44,058 nucleotides of DNA. Source: Bacteroidales bacterium (lineage in GTDB: Bacteria; Bacteroidota; Bacteroidia; Bacteroidales; UBA932). The stretch is from positions 1 to 44,058 of the forward strand of contig JAFRXO010000001.1 of NCBI GenBank assembly GCA_017443465.1. The letters are read 5' to 3'. Positions 10,792 through 18,430 of this stretch are shown here, one piece after another. How positions within the stretch are numbered: position 1 is the first letter of the stretch; every line of letters starts with the position of its first letter. Position numbers and translations under genes: made by a program. A model generated the notes under the pieces. That model was not told the origin of the DNA. It saw nothing but the letters and a program-made list of their open reading frames with translations, and did not search any database.

Positions 10792-10793
10792 TG

Positions 10794-11363
10794 TTATTGT
10801 TGTTTTAACAAGTTTTCAATTACTTCCGGGAAATGGCGCATCTCGAGCACATGCTCTTTCGCGGAAATCTCTTCTGCGCTCTCATCTCCTTCAAGAGGCA
10901 CGGAGAACTGGGCTATGATCCTGCCTCCGTCGATCCGGGAATCGACATAATGTACCGTCATTCCCGTCTCCTTCTCGCCTGCTGCCTTCACCGCCTCATG
11001 CACATGCATCCCGTACATCCCCCTTCCTCCGAATTTCGGAAGCAGGGCCGGATGCAGGTTCACTATCTTGTCCGGATAGGCCTCGATGAGGAAATCCGGC
11101 ACCACCAGGAGGAAACCCGCAAGCACTATGAATTCCACCCCGTAGCGCTCCATCATCGGCATAAGCACAAAGGGATCATTGAATTCCCTTCGTGAAAGGA
11201 CCTCTGTCGGAACTCCGAGCTTCCGGGCGCGTACCAGTGCATATGCATCGGACCGGTTGCTGAGCACCATGCATATGTCCACATCCTGCGAGTCCTTGAA
11301 ATGCTTAATCAGGTTCTCGCAGTTGGTGCCGCTGCCGGAGACGAAAACTGCAACTTTGGTCAT
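10794..11363 (-). CDS. purN: phosphoribosylglycinamide formyltransferase
   Basis: PurN transfers the formyl group of 10-formyl-THF to GAR. The start is set at 11363, where ATG overlaps the purC stop as ATGA and gives the canonical [18 protein letters not shown]; a start 15 nt upstream would add MPFLI and a longer overlap. The protein is 189 residues. Substrate-binding SGSGTN and the catalytic Asn/His ([15 protein letters not shown]) and Asp ([11 protein letters not shown]) regions are intact. A formate-dependent PurT was not seen, so step three here depends on folate and hence on FolD. Confidence 0.95.
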   Translation of the reverse strand: MTKVAVFVSGSGTNCENLIKHFKDSQDVDICMVLSNRSDAYALVRARKLGVPTEVLSRREFNDPFVLMPMMERYGVEFIVLAGFLLVVPDFLIEAYPDKIVNLHPALLPKFGGRGMYGMHVHEAVKAAGEKETGMTVHYVDSRIDGGRIIAQFSVPLEGDESAEEISAKEHVLEMRHFPEVIENLLKQQ

Positions 11364-12298
11364 AATGAGGAAAGGCAATCAAGTACATCAGCCTCAACCG
11401 ATTCCGCAGTGTAGTCCTTGCGGGCGAACGGCTCACCGGTAATGTGTTCGTAGAGTTCCACGTACCTGTCGGTGATGCCTGAGACGACCTCGGGAGTCAT
11501 TTCGGGGACTTTCTGTCCTTCCTGCCCCTGGAATCCGTTCGCCATAAGCCATTCCCTGACGAATTCCTTGGAAAGCTGCCTCTGGCGCTCTCCGCGCTCC
11601 TGCCTTTCCTGGTAACCGTCAAGATAGAAATACCTGGAGGAATCGGGTGTGTGGACTTCGTCCATAAGGATTATCTGTCCGTCCCTCTTGCCGAATTCGT
11701 ATTTGGTGTCGACCAGGATGAGGCCGCGCTCGGCAGCGATCTCGGTTCCCCTCTTATATATGGCCCTGGTGTACCTTTCGAGGGCTTCATAGTCTTCCCT
11801 GGAGGCAAGTCCAGCGGCGATTATCTCTTCGCGGCTTATGTCCTCGTCGTGGCCGGCCGCAGCCTTGGAAGTCGGGGTAATGATTGGCTCGGGGAATTTG
11901 TCGTTCTCTTTCATCCCTTCCGGAAGCGGAACCCCGCAGAGGGTCCTCTTTCCTGCCTTGTACTCTCTCCAAGCGTGACCTGTGAGGTAACCGCGGATAA
12001 CCATCTCGATCTTGAAGGGAACGCATTTCCACCCTACCGTAACCATGGGATTAGGGACTGCAACCTTCCAGTTGGGGAGGATGTCGGATGTGGCATCCAG
12101 GAACTTGGCTGCAATTGTGTTGAGGATCTGGCCTTTGAACGGGATCCCCTCAGGGAGGACAACGTCGAATGCAGAAATCCTGTCCGTTACTACCATGGCA
12201 AGGAGGCGGTCATCGATGTCATAGACATCACGCACCTTGCCGACATACTTGCCCCGCTGTCCGGGAAAAGAAAAATCGGTTCCGGTAATTGCTTTCAT
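11360..12298 (-). CDS. purC: SAICAR synthetase
   Basis: PurC joins CAIR and aspartate with ATP to give SAICAR. The protein has 312 residues, the longer, yeast-like form rather than the roughly 240-residue E. coli form. Motifs include [38 protein letters not shown], the second signature [13 protein letters not shown] and [12 protein letters not shown]. It follows purB after 52 nt, which is wide for this operon; a promoter-like sequence lies in that gap. The 3' end overlaps purN by 4 bp. Confidence 0.96.
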   Translation of the reverse strand: MKAITGTDFSFPGQRGKYVGKVRDVYDIDDRLLAMVVTDRISAFDVVLPEGIPFKGQILNTIAAKFLDATSDILPNWKVAVPNPMVTVGWKCVPFKIEMVIRGYLTGHAWREYKAGKRTLCGVPLPEGMKENDKFPEPIITPTSKAAAGHDEDISREEIIAAGLASREDYEALERYTRAIYKRGTEIAAERGLILVDTKYEFGKRDGQIILMDEVHTPDSSRYFYLDGYQERQERGERQRQLSKEFVREWLMANGFQGQEGQKVPEMTPEVVSGITDRYVELYEHITGEPFARKDYTAESVEADVLDCLSSL

Positions 12299-12319
12299 AG
12301 TTGTTTTTTGTTGGAGACG

Positions 12320-12350
12320 CGAAGTTACTCTTTTTCCTAAAATTTATCAA
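12320..12350 (-). promoter_or_regulatory. possible internal promoter upstream of purC
   Basis: On the minus strand, TTG (12348-12350) is followed after 20 nt by TAACTTCG (12320-12327). This differs by one base from the Bacteroidota -7 box TAnnTTTG and has near-normal spacing. It sits directly after the purB stop in the widest gap of the early operon. Confidence 0.4.
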
Positions 12351-13688
12351 TCAGAATCCGGTATAATTCCATGGCGTCACTGCCCTCATCTCTGCCTTTA
12401 CGGCCTCCGGGACCTCCAGAGAATCGATGAATGCTGAGATTGATCCGCTGTCCACTGCCGCCCCGGTGCGGGTAAGCGCCTTGAGGGCCTCATATGGATG
12501 AGGATATCCTTCCCTCCTGAGGATGGTCTGGAGTGCTTCGGCGACCACGGCCCAGCTCCTCTGGAGGTCAGCGTCGATTACCGGGCGGTTGAGAAGCAGT
12601 TTCCCGAGTCCCTTCTTCAGCGACGCGAGGGCTATCATCATATGCCCGAGAGGGACTCCTACGTTCCTGAGGACGGTGGAGTCGGTGAGGTCGCGCTGCA
12701 GGCGCGAAATGGGGAGCTTCATCGACAGGAAGGTCAGGACGGCATCCGCCATTCCCAGGTTCCCCTCAGCATTCTCGAAATCGATGGGATTGACTTTATG
12801 GGGCATCGCGGACGAACCAACCTCTCCGGCGACCACCTTCTGGTGGAAATACTCCATGGAGATATATGTCCATATGTCCCTGCAGAAATCTATAAGGATA
12901 GTATTGATGCGCCTCATGCAGTCGAATATGGCTGCGAGGTTGTCATAATGCTCTATCTGGGTGGTAGGATATGAACGGTGAAGGCCGAGCGAGGACACGA
13001 ACGCATCGGCGAAGGCCGGCCAGTCAACTTCAGGGAAAGCCACCTTGTGGGCATTCATCCCCCCTGTAGCGCCGCCGAACTTGGCAGGATAGGACATCCC
13101 CTCCAGCTGGCGTACCTGTTCCTTGATCCTGGCCGTGAACACCCTGAATTCCTTGCCCAGGCGGGTAGGGGTAGCAGGCTGGCCGTGGGTGTGCGCGAGC
13201 ATCGGGACGTCGTCCCACTCGGCGGCATATGCGGCTATAGTGCCGGTCACGTCAGCGAGTGCGGGAAGCCAGACCTCTTCCACTGCCTTTTTGAGCATCA
13301 GGGGCTGAGAAGTGTTGTTGATGTCCTGGGAAGTGAGGCCGAAATGGATGAACTCCTTGTAGGCTTCCAGCCCCATGGCATCAAAGCGCTCCTTCATATA
13401 GTATTCTACGGCCTTGACATCATGATTGGTGGTCTTTTCGATCTCCTTCACCCTTGCGGCGGATTCCGGTGTGAAATCACGCCACAGGCAGCGCAGGGCC
13501 TCGTCGTCCACCGGGATACCGGCGAGCTGTGGCAGGGGCACGTGGCGAAGCGCGATGAAATACTCCGTCTCGACGAGTACGCGATAACGGATCAGAGCGT
13601 ACTCGCTGAAGTATTCACGAAGGGCTGAGGTTTTGGAGGCATAACGTCCGTCAAGCGGAGAGAGTGCAATCAGATCAATTGTTTCCAT
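12351..13688 (-). CDS. purB: adenylosuccinate lyase
   Basis: PurB removes fumarate from SAICAR (IMP pathway) and from adenylosuccinate (AMP branch). The 445-residue protein begins METIDLIALSPLDGRY, the E. coli-type N-terminus, and has FTSQDINNTS-type substrate contacts (HFGLTSQDINNTSQP), a catalytic His region (PMLAHTHGQPATPT) and the fumarase-superfamily signature SSAMPHKVNPIDFENAEGN. It is second in the operon, 21 nt after purA, so the enzymes making and cleaving adenylosuccinate are adjacent. Confidence 0.97.
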   Translation of the reverse strand: METIDLIALSPLDGRYASKTSALREYFSEYALIRYRVLVETEYFIALRHVPLPQLAGIPVDDEALRCLWRDFTPESAARVKEIEKTTNHDVKAVEYYMKERFDAMGLEAYKEFIHFGLTSQDINNTSQPLMLKKAVEEVWLPALADVTGTIAAYAAEWDDVPMLAHTHGQPATPTRLGKEFRVFTARIKEQVRQLEGMSYPAKFGGATGGMNAHKVAFPEVDWPAFADAFVSSLGLHRSYPTTQIEHYDNLAAIFDCMRRINTILIDFCRDIWTYISMEYFHQKVVAGEVGSSAMPHKVNPIDFENAEGNLGMADAVLTFLSMKLPISRLQRDLTDSTVLRNVGVPLGHMMIALASLKKGLGKLLLNRPVIDADLQRSWAVVAEALQTILRREGYPHPYEALKALTRTGAAVDSGSISAFIDSLEVPEAVKAEMRAVTPWNYTGF

Positions 13689-13709
13689 AGTATCGGGACG
13701 TCTTTTGAA

Positions 13710-14975
13710 TTAACGCTCTATTATCGTTTCCCTGTCAGGGCCGAGGGAGATCATGCGGATCGGGACCCCGAGCTCCCCTTCCAGGAATGCCACGTAATCC
13801 ATGAACGGCTTCGGAAGGACGGATTCATCCGTGACCCCGCACAGGTCGGTGTTCCAGCCTTTGAATTCTGTGTAGACCGGCTCGATGGCGGCATCGGTCT
13901 CCGAAGGCATCTCTTTGGTGATCTCCCCGCCGACCTTGTAGGCCGTGCAGACCTTTATGGTCTCGAAGTCATCCAGGCAGTCCGCCTTCATCATCACAAG
14001 ATCGGTGACTCCGTTGATTATCACCGCATATTTAAGGGCTACCAGGTCGAGCCATCCTGTCCTCCTGGGCCTTCCGGTAACAGCCCCGAACTCATGTCCT
14101 GTGCGGCGGATCTTTTCACCTGTCTCGTCGAAGAGTTCTGTCGGGAAAGGACCGCTGCCGACACGGGTGCAGTAAGCCTTGAATATGCCGTACACCCTGT
14201 TGACGCGCCCGGGAGCGACTCCCAGTCCGGTGCAGGCGCCGCCGGCCGTGGTATTTGAGGAGGTGACGAAGGGATAGGAACCATGGTCTACGTCGAGCAG
14301 GGTTCCCTGGGCTCCCTCGGCCAGCATCGGTTTCTCGTCAAGCCAGTTATTTACGAAATATTCGCTGTTGATGAGCCTGAATGTCCTCAGATAGTCGACT
14401 GCCTCCCTGTAAGCAGCGTCATCGGCCTGGGGAGAGTACTCGTAACCGAGCTGCTTGAAAATATCCAGATGCCTGTTTTTCAGTTTGTTCCACTTCTCTT
14501 CGAAGTCCGGTTCCATTATGTCTCCCACCCTGAGGCCAACCCTGGCCGCCTTGTCGGTGTAGGTCGGGCCTATGCCCCTGAGGGTAGAGCCTATCTTGCC
14601 CTTTCCGGCCGCGGACTCATATGCAGCGTCAAGATGCCTGTGGGTAGGAAGGATGAGACTGGTCTTCCGGGAAATCAGGACCCTTTCCCTGGCATCCACT
14701 CCCAGTTTGGCCGCCTCTTTACATTCTTTCATGAAAGCCTGGGGATCGAGAACGACCCCGTTTCCGATGACATTAACGCAACCGTCCCGGAAGATTCCGG
14801 AAGGAAGGCTCTTGGCCACGAAATTGTTTCCGTTGAACTGAAGCGAGTGTCCCGCATTAGGACCGCCCTGGAAACGGGCGACTGCCGGATAACGGCCTGC
14901 GAGGGAATCCACGATCTTACCCTTGCCTTCATCCCCCCACTGAAGGCCAAGCACAATGTCAAGTTGTTTTTTCAT
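13710..14975 (-). CDS. purA: adenylosuccinate synthetase
   Basis: PurA condenses IMP with aspartate using GTP, the first committed step to AMP. The 421-residue protein has the N-terminal P-loop-like GLQWGDEGKGKIVDSLAG (residues about 9-26), GPNAGHSL with the catalytic His, GIGPTYTDKAARVGLRVGD, and the C-terminal GTP-binding region (about residues 280-300, PRRTGWLDLVALKY). It is the first gene of the minus-strand purine operon, divergent from folD, so the main operon promoter should lie in 14976-15115. An operon that leads with the AMP branch enzyme is notable but not unprecedented. Confidence 0.97.
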   Translation of the reverse strand: MKKQLDIVLGLQWGDEGKGKIVDSLAGRYPAVARFQGGPNAGHSLQFNGNNFVAKSLPSGIFRDGCVNVIGNGVVLDPQAFMKECKEAAKLGVDARERVLISRKTSLILPTHRHLDAAYESAAGKGKIGSTLRGIGPTYTDKAARVGLRVGDIMEPDFEEKWNKLKNRHLDIFKQLGYEYSPQADDAAYREAVDYLRTFRLINSEYFVNNWLDEKPMLAEGAQGTLLDVDHGSYPFVTSSNTTAGGACTGLGVAPGRVNRVYGIFKAYCTRVGSGPFPTELFDETGEKIRRTGHEFGAVTGRPRRTGWLDLVALKYAVIINGVTDLVMMKADCLDDFETIKVCTAYKVGGEITKEMPSETDAAIEPVYTEFKGWNTDLCGVTDESVLPKPFMDYVAFLEGELGVPIRMISLGPDRETIIER

Positions 14976-14995
14976 GTCAAATACTGAATCAGAGA

Positions 14996-15031
14996 CTCTG
15001 CAATTTACTAAAATTTTTGGTATTTGCAGAG
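14996..15031. promoter_or_regulatory. inverted repeat in the purA-folD divergent region
   Basis: CTCTGCAA (14996-15003) is repeated inverted as TTGCAGAG (15024-15031), separated by 20 AT-rich bases. It lies midway between the purA and folD starts, so a dimeric regulator could act on both. No regulator family is assigned. Confidence 0.35.
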
Positions 15032-15081
15032 ATATTTCTCCTTTAAATGTTTTTATTGTCGCGGATGTTGAATTTAATGGT

Positions 15082-15089
15082 TAATTTTG
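15082..15089 (+). promoter_or_regulatory. candidate -7 box of folD
   Basis: TAATTTTG matches the Bacteroidota TAnnTTTG box and lies 26 nt before the chosen folD start. No correctly spaced -33 TTTG is obvious. Confidence 0.35.
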
Positions 15090-15115
15090 GAGTGCAGTTC
15101 AAAAAATACTACGAA

Positions 15116-15973
15116 ATGATTATCAGCGGGAAAGAACTTTCAGCCAAAATCAAGTCCTCCCTGGCGGCTCAGGTGGCCGGTTTTCCGGAGAAATACGGAC
15201 GCGCTCCGCGCCTTGCGGTAATCCTGGTCGGAGAGGATCCGGCAAGCCAGGTTTATGTGCGCAACAAAGCCAGGGCCTGCGACGAGGTCGGGATCGACAA
15301 CTTAACCATTAAACTCCCTGCCGAAACCTCCGAGGAAGAACTCCTGGGAAGGATCGCGGAACTCAACTCCGATGACACAGTGGACGGGATCCTGGTACAG
15401 CTCCCGCTCCCCCGCCAGATCGAAGAGAAGAAAGTGATCGAGGCCATAGCAAGGGAGAAGGACGTGGACGGTTTCCATCCGCTGAACACAGCCGCCCTCT
15501 GGCAAAAGAGGCCGGGAGACGATTTCACGGTTCCATGCACCCCTGAAGGCATCATTGAACTCCTCGACGAAGGGAAAGTAGAGATCTCGGGGAAAAGGGC
15601 CGTGGTCCTGGGCCGCAGCCATATAGTCGGCCTTCCAGTGGCGAAGCTTCTTCTCGACCGCAACGCAACTGTAACCATATGCCACTCCAGGACAGTCGAC
15701 CTGCCTTCCATAACACGCGAAGCTGACATCCTGGTCGCAGCCATAGGCCAGCCCCTTTTCGTAAAGGGCGACATGGTCAAGGATGGTGCGGCGGTCATTG
15801 ACGTCGGGATGGACAGGGACCCAAGGAACGGGAAGCTCTGCGGAGACGTGGATTTCGAATCCGTAGCCCCCAAGGCATCTGTCATCACGCCGGTCCCCGG
15901 AGGAGTCGGCCCGATGACAATCGCCTGCCTTATGGAAAACACTGTCAAGTGCTTCCTAAACAGATTCGCTTAG
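15116..15973 (+). CDS. folD: methylene-THF dehydrogenase / methenyl-THF cyclohydrolase
   Basis: FolD oxidises 5,10-methylene-THF and hydrolyses the methenyl form, giving 10-formyl-THF for PurN and PurH. The start is set at the ATG giving MIISGKELSAKIKSSL, the usual FolD N-terminus; upstream in-frame ATGs would add 23 residues unlike the family. The protein is 285 residues with YVRNKARACDEVGI (active-site Tyr and Lys), the substrate motif VDGILVQLPLP, DVDGFHPLN, the nucleotide-binding VLGRSHIVGLP and the C-terminal TPVPGGVGPMT. It is divergent from the purine operon, fitting shared control. Its TAG interlocks with the convergent murA stop codon. Confidence 0.96.
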   Translation: MIISGKELSAKIKSSLAAQVAGFPEKYGRAPRLAVILVGEDPASQVYVRNKARACDEVGIDNLTIKLPAETSEEELLGRIAELNSDDTVDGILVQLPLPRQIEEKKVIEAIAREKDVDGFHPLNTAALWQKRPGDDFTVPCTPEGIIELLDEGKVEISGKRAVVLGRSHIVGLPVAKLLLDRNATVTICHSRTVDLPSITREADILVAAIGQPLFVKGDMVKDGAAVIDVGMDRDPRNGKLCGDVDFESVAPKASVITPVPGGVGPMTIACLMENTVKCFLNRFA

Positions 15974-17289
15974 TCGTCTTTCCTGGTAATCTTCGCGCCG
16001 AGGGCGTTGAGCCTGAGGTCAATCGCTTCATATCCCCGGTCTATCTGTTCGATAGCACCGATCTCGCTCGTTCCCTTCGCTGACATTGCTGCCAGAAGCA
16101 GGGCGATACCTGCCCTGATGTCCGGAGACAGCATCTTTCCCGCACGGAGCTTGAAATTGTGGTCATGTCCTATGACTACGGCGCGGTGAGGATCGCAGAG
16201 GATAATCTGCGCGCCCATGTCGATGAGCCGGTCCACGAAGAAAAGGCGGCTCTCGAACATCTTCTGGTGGATCAGCACGCTTCCCTTGCACTGTGTGGCC
16301 ACCACCAGCATTACGCTGAGGAGGTCAGGGGTCAAGCCCGGCCACGGTGCGTCGGCAATGGTCATTATGGAGCCGTCGAGGAAGGATTCGATGACATAGC
16401 TCTCTTTCTGGGGGACATAGATATCATCCCCTTTCTGCTCTATGCTGACTCCAAGACGGCGGAACTGCTCGGGGATTATCCCCAGGTTCTCATATGAAAC
16501 GTCCTTGATGGTGATTGCGCTGCGGTTGAGGGCAGCCATTCCGATGAAGGAGCCGACTTCGATCATGTCCGGCAATATGCGGTGCACGGTCCCGTGAAGC
16601 GAGGCTACTCCGGTGACTGTCAGAAGGTTCGACCCTATCCCTTCGATCTGCGCTCCCATGCTTACAAGCATCTTGCTGAGCTGCTGGACATATGGTTCGC
16701 AGGCGGCATTGTAAATCACTGTCCTGCCCTTAGTCAGCGACGCCGCCATGAGGATATTGGCTGTACCCGTGACTGACGCCTCGTCCAGAAGCATGTACGT
16801 CCCCTTCATTCCCTCCTTGGGCGGAACCGAGAGATGGTAGGCCCTGAGGTCTCTGCGGTACTCAAGGACCGCTCCCAGGTTGACCATTCCCTGGATGTGG
16901 GTGTCCACCCTGCGGCGGCCGATCTTGTCTCCGCCGGGCTTCGGGAAATTCACCTGTCCGAGCCTTGCCAGCAGCGGACCTGCCAGCATTACAGAACCGC
17001 GGAGCTTCGCGCACTTGAGGATGAAGTCCGGGCTGGCGATGAACTTCTCGTCCAGTGTCTCGGCCTTGAAGACATATGCCCCTTTTTCCTCGCGGCGCAC
17101 TTCGACTCCCATATCCCTGAGAAGGTCAATGAGGTTCTTTACGTCGAGGATCTCAGGCACATTGGTTATACGCACCTCTTCGCTCGTTAGAAGCACTGCG
17201 CTTATTACTTCAAGCGCTTCGTTCTTGGCTCCCTGGGGCACTATCTCCCCGCTGAGGGGATGACCGCCTTCGATTATGAATGAACTCAT
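15970..17289 (-). CDS. murA: UDP-GlcNAc 1-carboxyvinyltransferase with Asp at the fosfomycin-target position
   Basis: MurA adds enolpyruvate from PEP to UDP-GlcNAc, the first committed step of peptidoglycan synthesis. The 439-residue protein shows the family pattern: PQGAKNEALEVISA near the N-terminus, LRGSVMLAGPLLARLGQV, the active-site loop, YENLGIIPEQFRRLG and DIRAGIALLLAAM near the C-terminus. The loop reads PGGDKIGRRRVDTH where E. coli has GGCTIGARPVD, so the catalytic Cys115 is replaced by Asp121. In Mycobacterium and Chlamydia this exchange keeps activity and gives intrinsic fosfomycin resistance; the same is inferred here. The gene follows murB after 13 nt. Confidence 0.95.
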   Translation of the reverse strand: MSSFIIEGGHPLSGEIVPQGAKNEALEVISAVLLTSEEVRITNVPEILDVKNLIDLLRDMGVEVRREEKGAYVFKAETLDEKFIASPDFILKCAKLRGSVMLAGPLLARLGQVNFPKPGGDKIGRRRVDTHIQGMVNLGAVLEYRRDLRAYHLSVPPKEGMKGTYMLLDEASVTGTANILMAASLTKGRTVIYNAACEPYVQQLSKMLVSMGAQIEGIGSNLLTVTGVASLHGTVHRILPDMIEVGSFIGMAALNRSAITIKDVSYENLGIIPEQFRRLGVSIEQKGDDIYVPQKESYVIESFLDGSIMTIADAPWPGLTPDLLSVMLVVATQCKGSVLIHQKMFESRLFFVDRLIDMGAQIILCDPHRAVVIGHDHNFKLRAGKMLSPDIRAGIALLLAAMSAKGTSEIGAIEQIDRGYEAIDLRLNALGAKITRKDD

Positions 17290-17302
17290 GGTTATAGTGT
17301 TG

Positions 17303-18352
17303 TCATATGTGTTCTACTTCTGGTTCCAGCCGGATCGAAAAGCGCTCACGGACAGAACGCACCATTGCTTCCTCAAGCGCGAGGATCTCCTGGGGAGTGG
17401 CCTTCCCCGTGGCGTTTACGAGGACCAGGGGCTGTTTCCCCCAGACCCCGGCATTCCCCATCACGGCCCCCTTCCATCCGCATTTCTCCAGCAGCCAGGC
17501 CGCCGGGATCTTGATGTTCCCGTCCTGTGAGGTGAAATGCGGGACATCTCCAAGCCCCTCTTCCCGTGCCACCTGGGAGACATGCCTGAACACGTCTTCG
17601 CTTACAAAGGGATTCTTGAAGAAAGAGCCTGCACTTCCTACCATGGCCGGGTCAGGGAGTTTCGAATTCCTGATGCTTATGATGGCATCCCGGATTACTC
17701 CAGGAGTCAGTGTGGCCCCTGCAGTGACAGACTCCACTGCACTGCGCACATTGCCGTAATCCAGTCTGGGAGAATAGTTTCCGCTGAGCAGGAAAGTCAC
17801 CGAAGTGACTATATAACGCCCCTTCCACTCCCCTTTGAACCGGGACTGACGATAGCCGTAACCGCACTCGGAAACAGGAAGCGAGACTTGTTTCCCGGTA
17901 ACGGGTTCGAAACATTCGACTTTCGAGATGATGTCAGCGACTTCGACCCCATATGCCCCGATATTCTGGACGGCAGCGGCGCCGGTCTCTCCCGGAATCA
18001 GGGAAAGGTTCTCGGCTCCCCAGAGGCCGCGTCCGCAGGACCATGCAACGAAATCATCCCATATTACACCGGCCCCGACCCTGACCTTCACCTCTCCGTC
18101 TCCCGCGGGCTCCGGCTCTGATGTAAAGCATATGGACGAATGGAGGACGGTACCTTCGAAGTCTTTGGTAAAGAGGAGATTGCTTCCTCCGCCAATGTGG
18201 TACCAAGGCCGCGGCAGGTCACTCCTGAGTTCTCCTGCCGGAAAAAGGGAACGCAGGTCCCCGGCGGAAGAATACTCCGCGAGGCAGGCAGCTTTCACCT
18301 CCATCCCGAAAGTATTCATCGCCCTCAGGCTTACATTGGTCCTGATTTCCAT
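17303..18352 (-). CDS. murB: UDP-N-acetylenolpyruvoylglucosamine reductase
   Basis: MurB reduces the MurA product to UDP-MurNAc using NADPH and FAD. The 349-residue protein has the type I (E. coli-like) layout: the N-terminal SLRAMNTFGM, FAD-binding IGGGSNLLFT, NLSLIPGETGAAAVQNIGAYG, the type I substrate loop with Tyr (CGYGYRQSRFK), the catalytic Ser region VGSAGSFFKNP and the final LEPEVEHI. The start is supported by alignment of SLRAMNTFG with the E. coli N-terminus. The order murB-murA puts two consecutive steps in one unit, although murA acts first. The leader may be extremely short (see the promoter entry). Confidence 0.96.
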   Translation of the reverse strand: MEIRTNVSLRAMNTFGMEVKAACLAEYSSAGDLRSLFPAGELRSDLPRPWYHIGGGSNLLFTKDFEGTVLHSSICFTSEPEPAGDGEVKVRVGAGVIWDDFVAWSCGRGLWGAENLSLIPGETGAAAVQNIGAYGVEVADIISKVECFEPVTGKQVSLPVSECGYGYRQSRFKGEWKGRYIVTSVTFLLSGNYSPRLDYGNVRSAVESVTAGATLTPGVIRDAIISIRNSKLPDPAMVGSAGSFFKNPFVSEDVFRHVSQVAREEGLGDVPHFTSQDGNIKIPAAWLLEKCGWKGAVMGNAGVWGKQPLVLVNATGKATPQEILALEEAMVRSVRERFSIRLEPEVEHI

Positions 18353-18357
18353 ATCTA

Positions 18358-18365
18358 CAAAATTA
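18358..18365 (-). promoter_or_regulatory. candidate -7 box of murB, giving a near-leaderless mRNA
   Basis: On the minus strand TAATTTTG fits the TAnnTTTG box and ends only 5 nt before the murB ATG. If used, transcription would begin at or next to the start codon. No -33 TTTG is found at the right distance. Confidence 0.35.
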
Positions 18366-18375
18366 ATAAATTTAT

Positions 18376-18384
18376 TATATTCGC
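18376..18384 (+). promoter_or_regulatory. candidate -7 box of the GH109-cysS operon
   Basis: TATATTCGC is one base from TAnnTTTG and lies 46 nt before the chosen start of the GH109-like gene, in the divergent gap with murB. No convincing -33 element is seen. Confidence 0.3.
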
Positions 18385-18430
18385 ACTATTGTAATGATCC
18401 CAAGGAATCAAAATGTTAAAACATAGTAAA

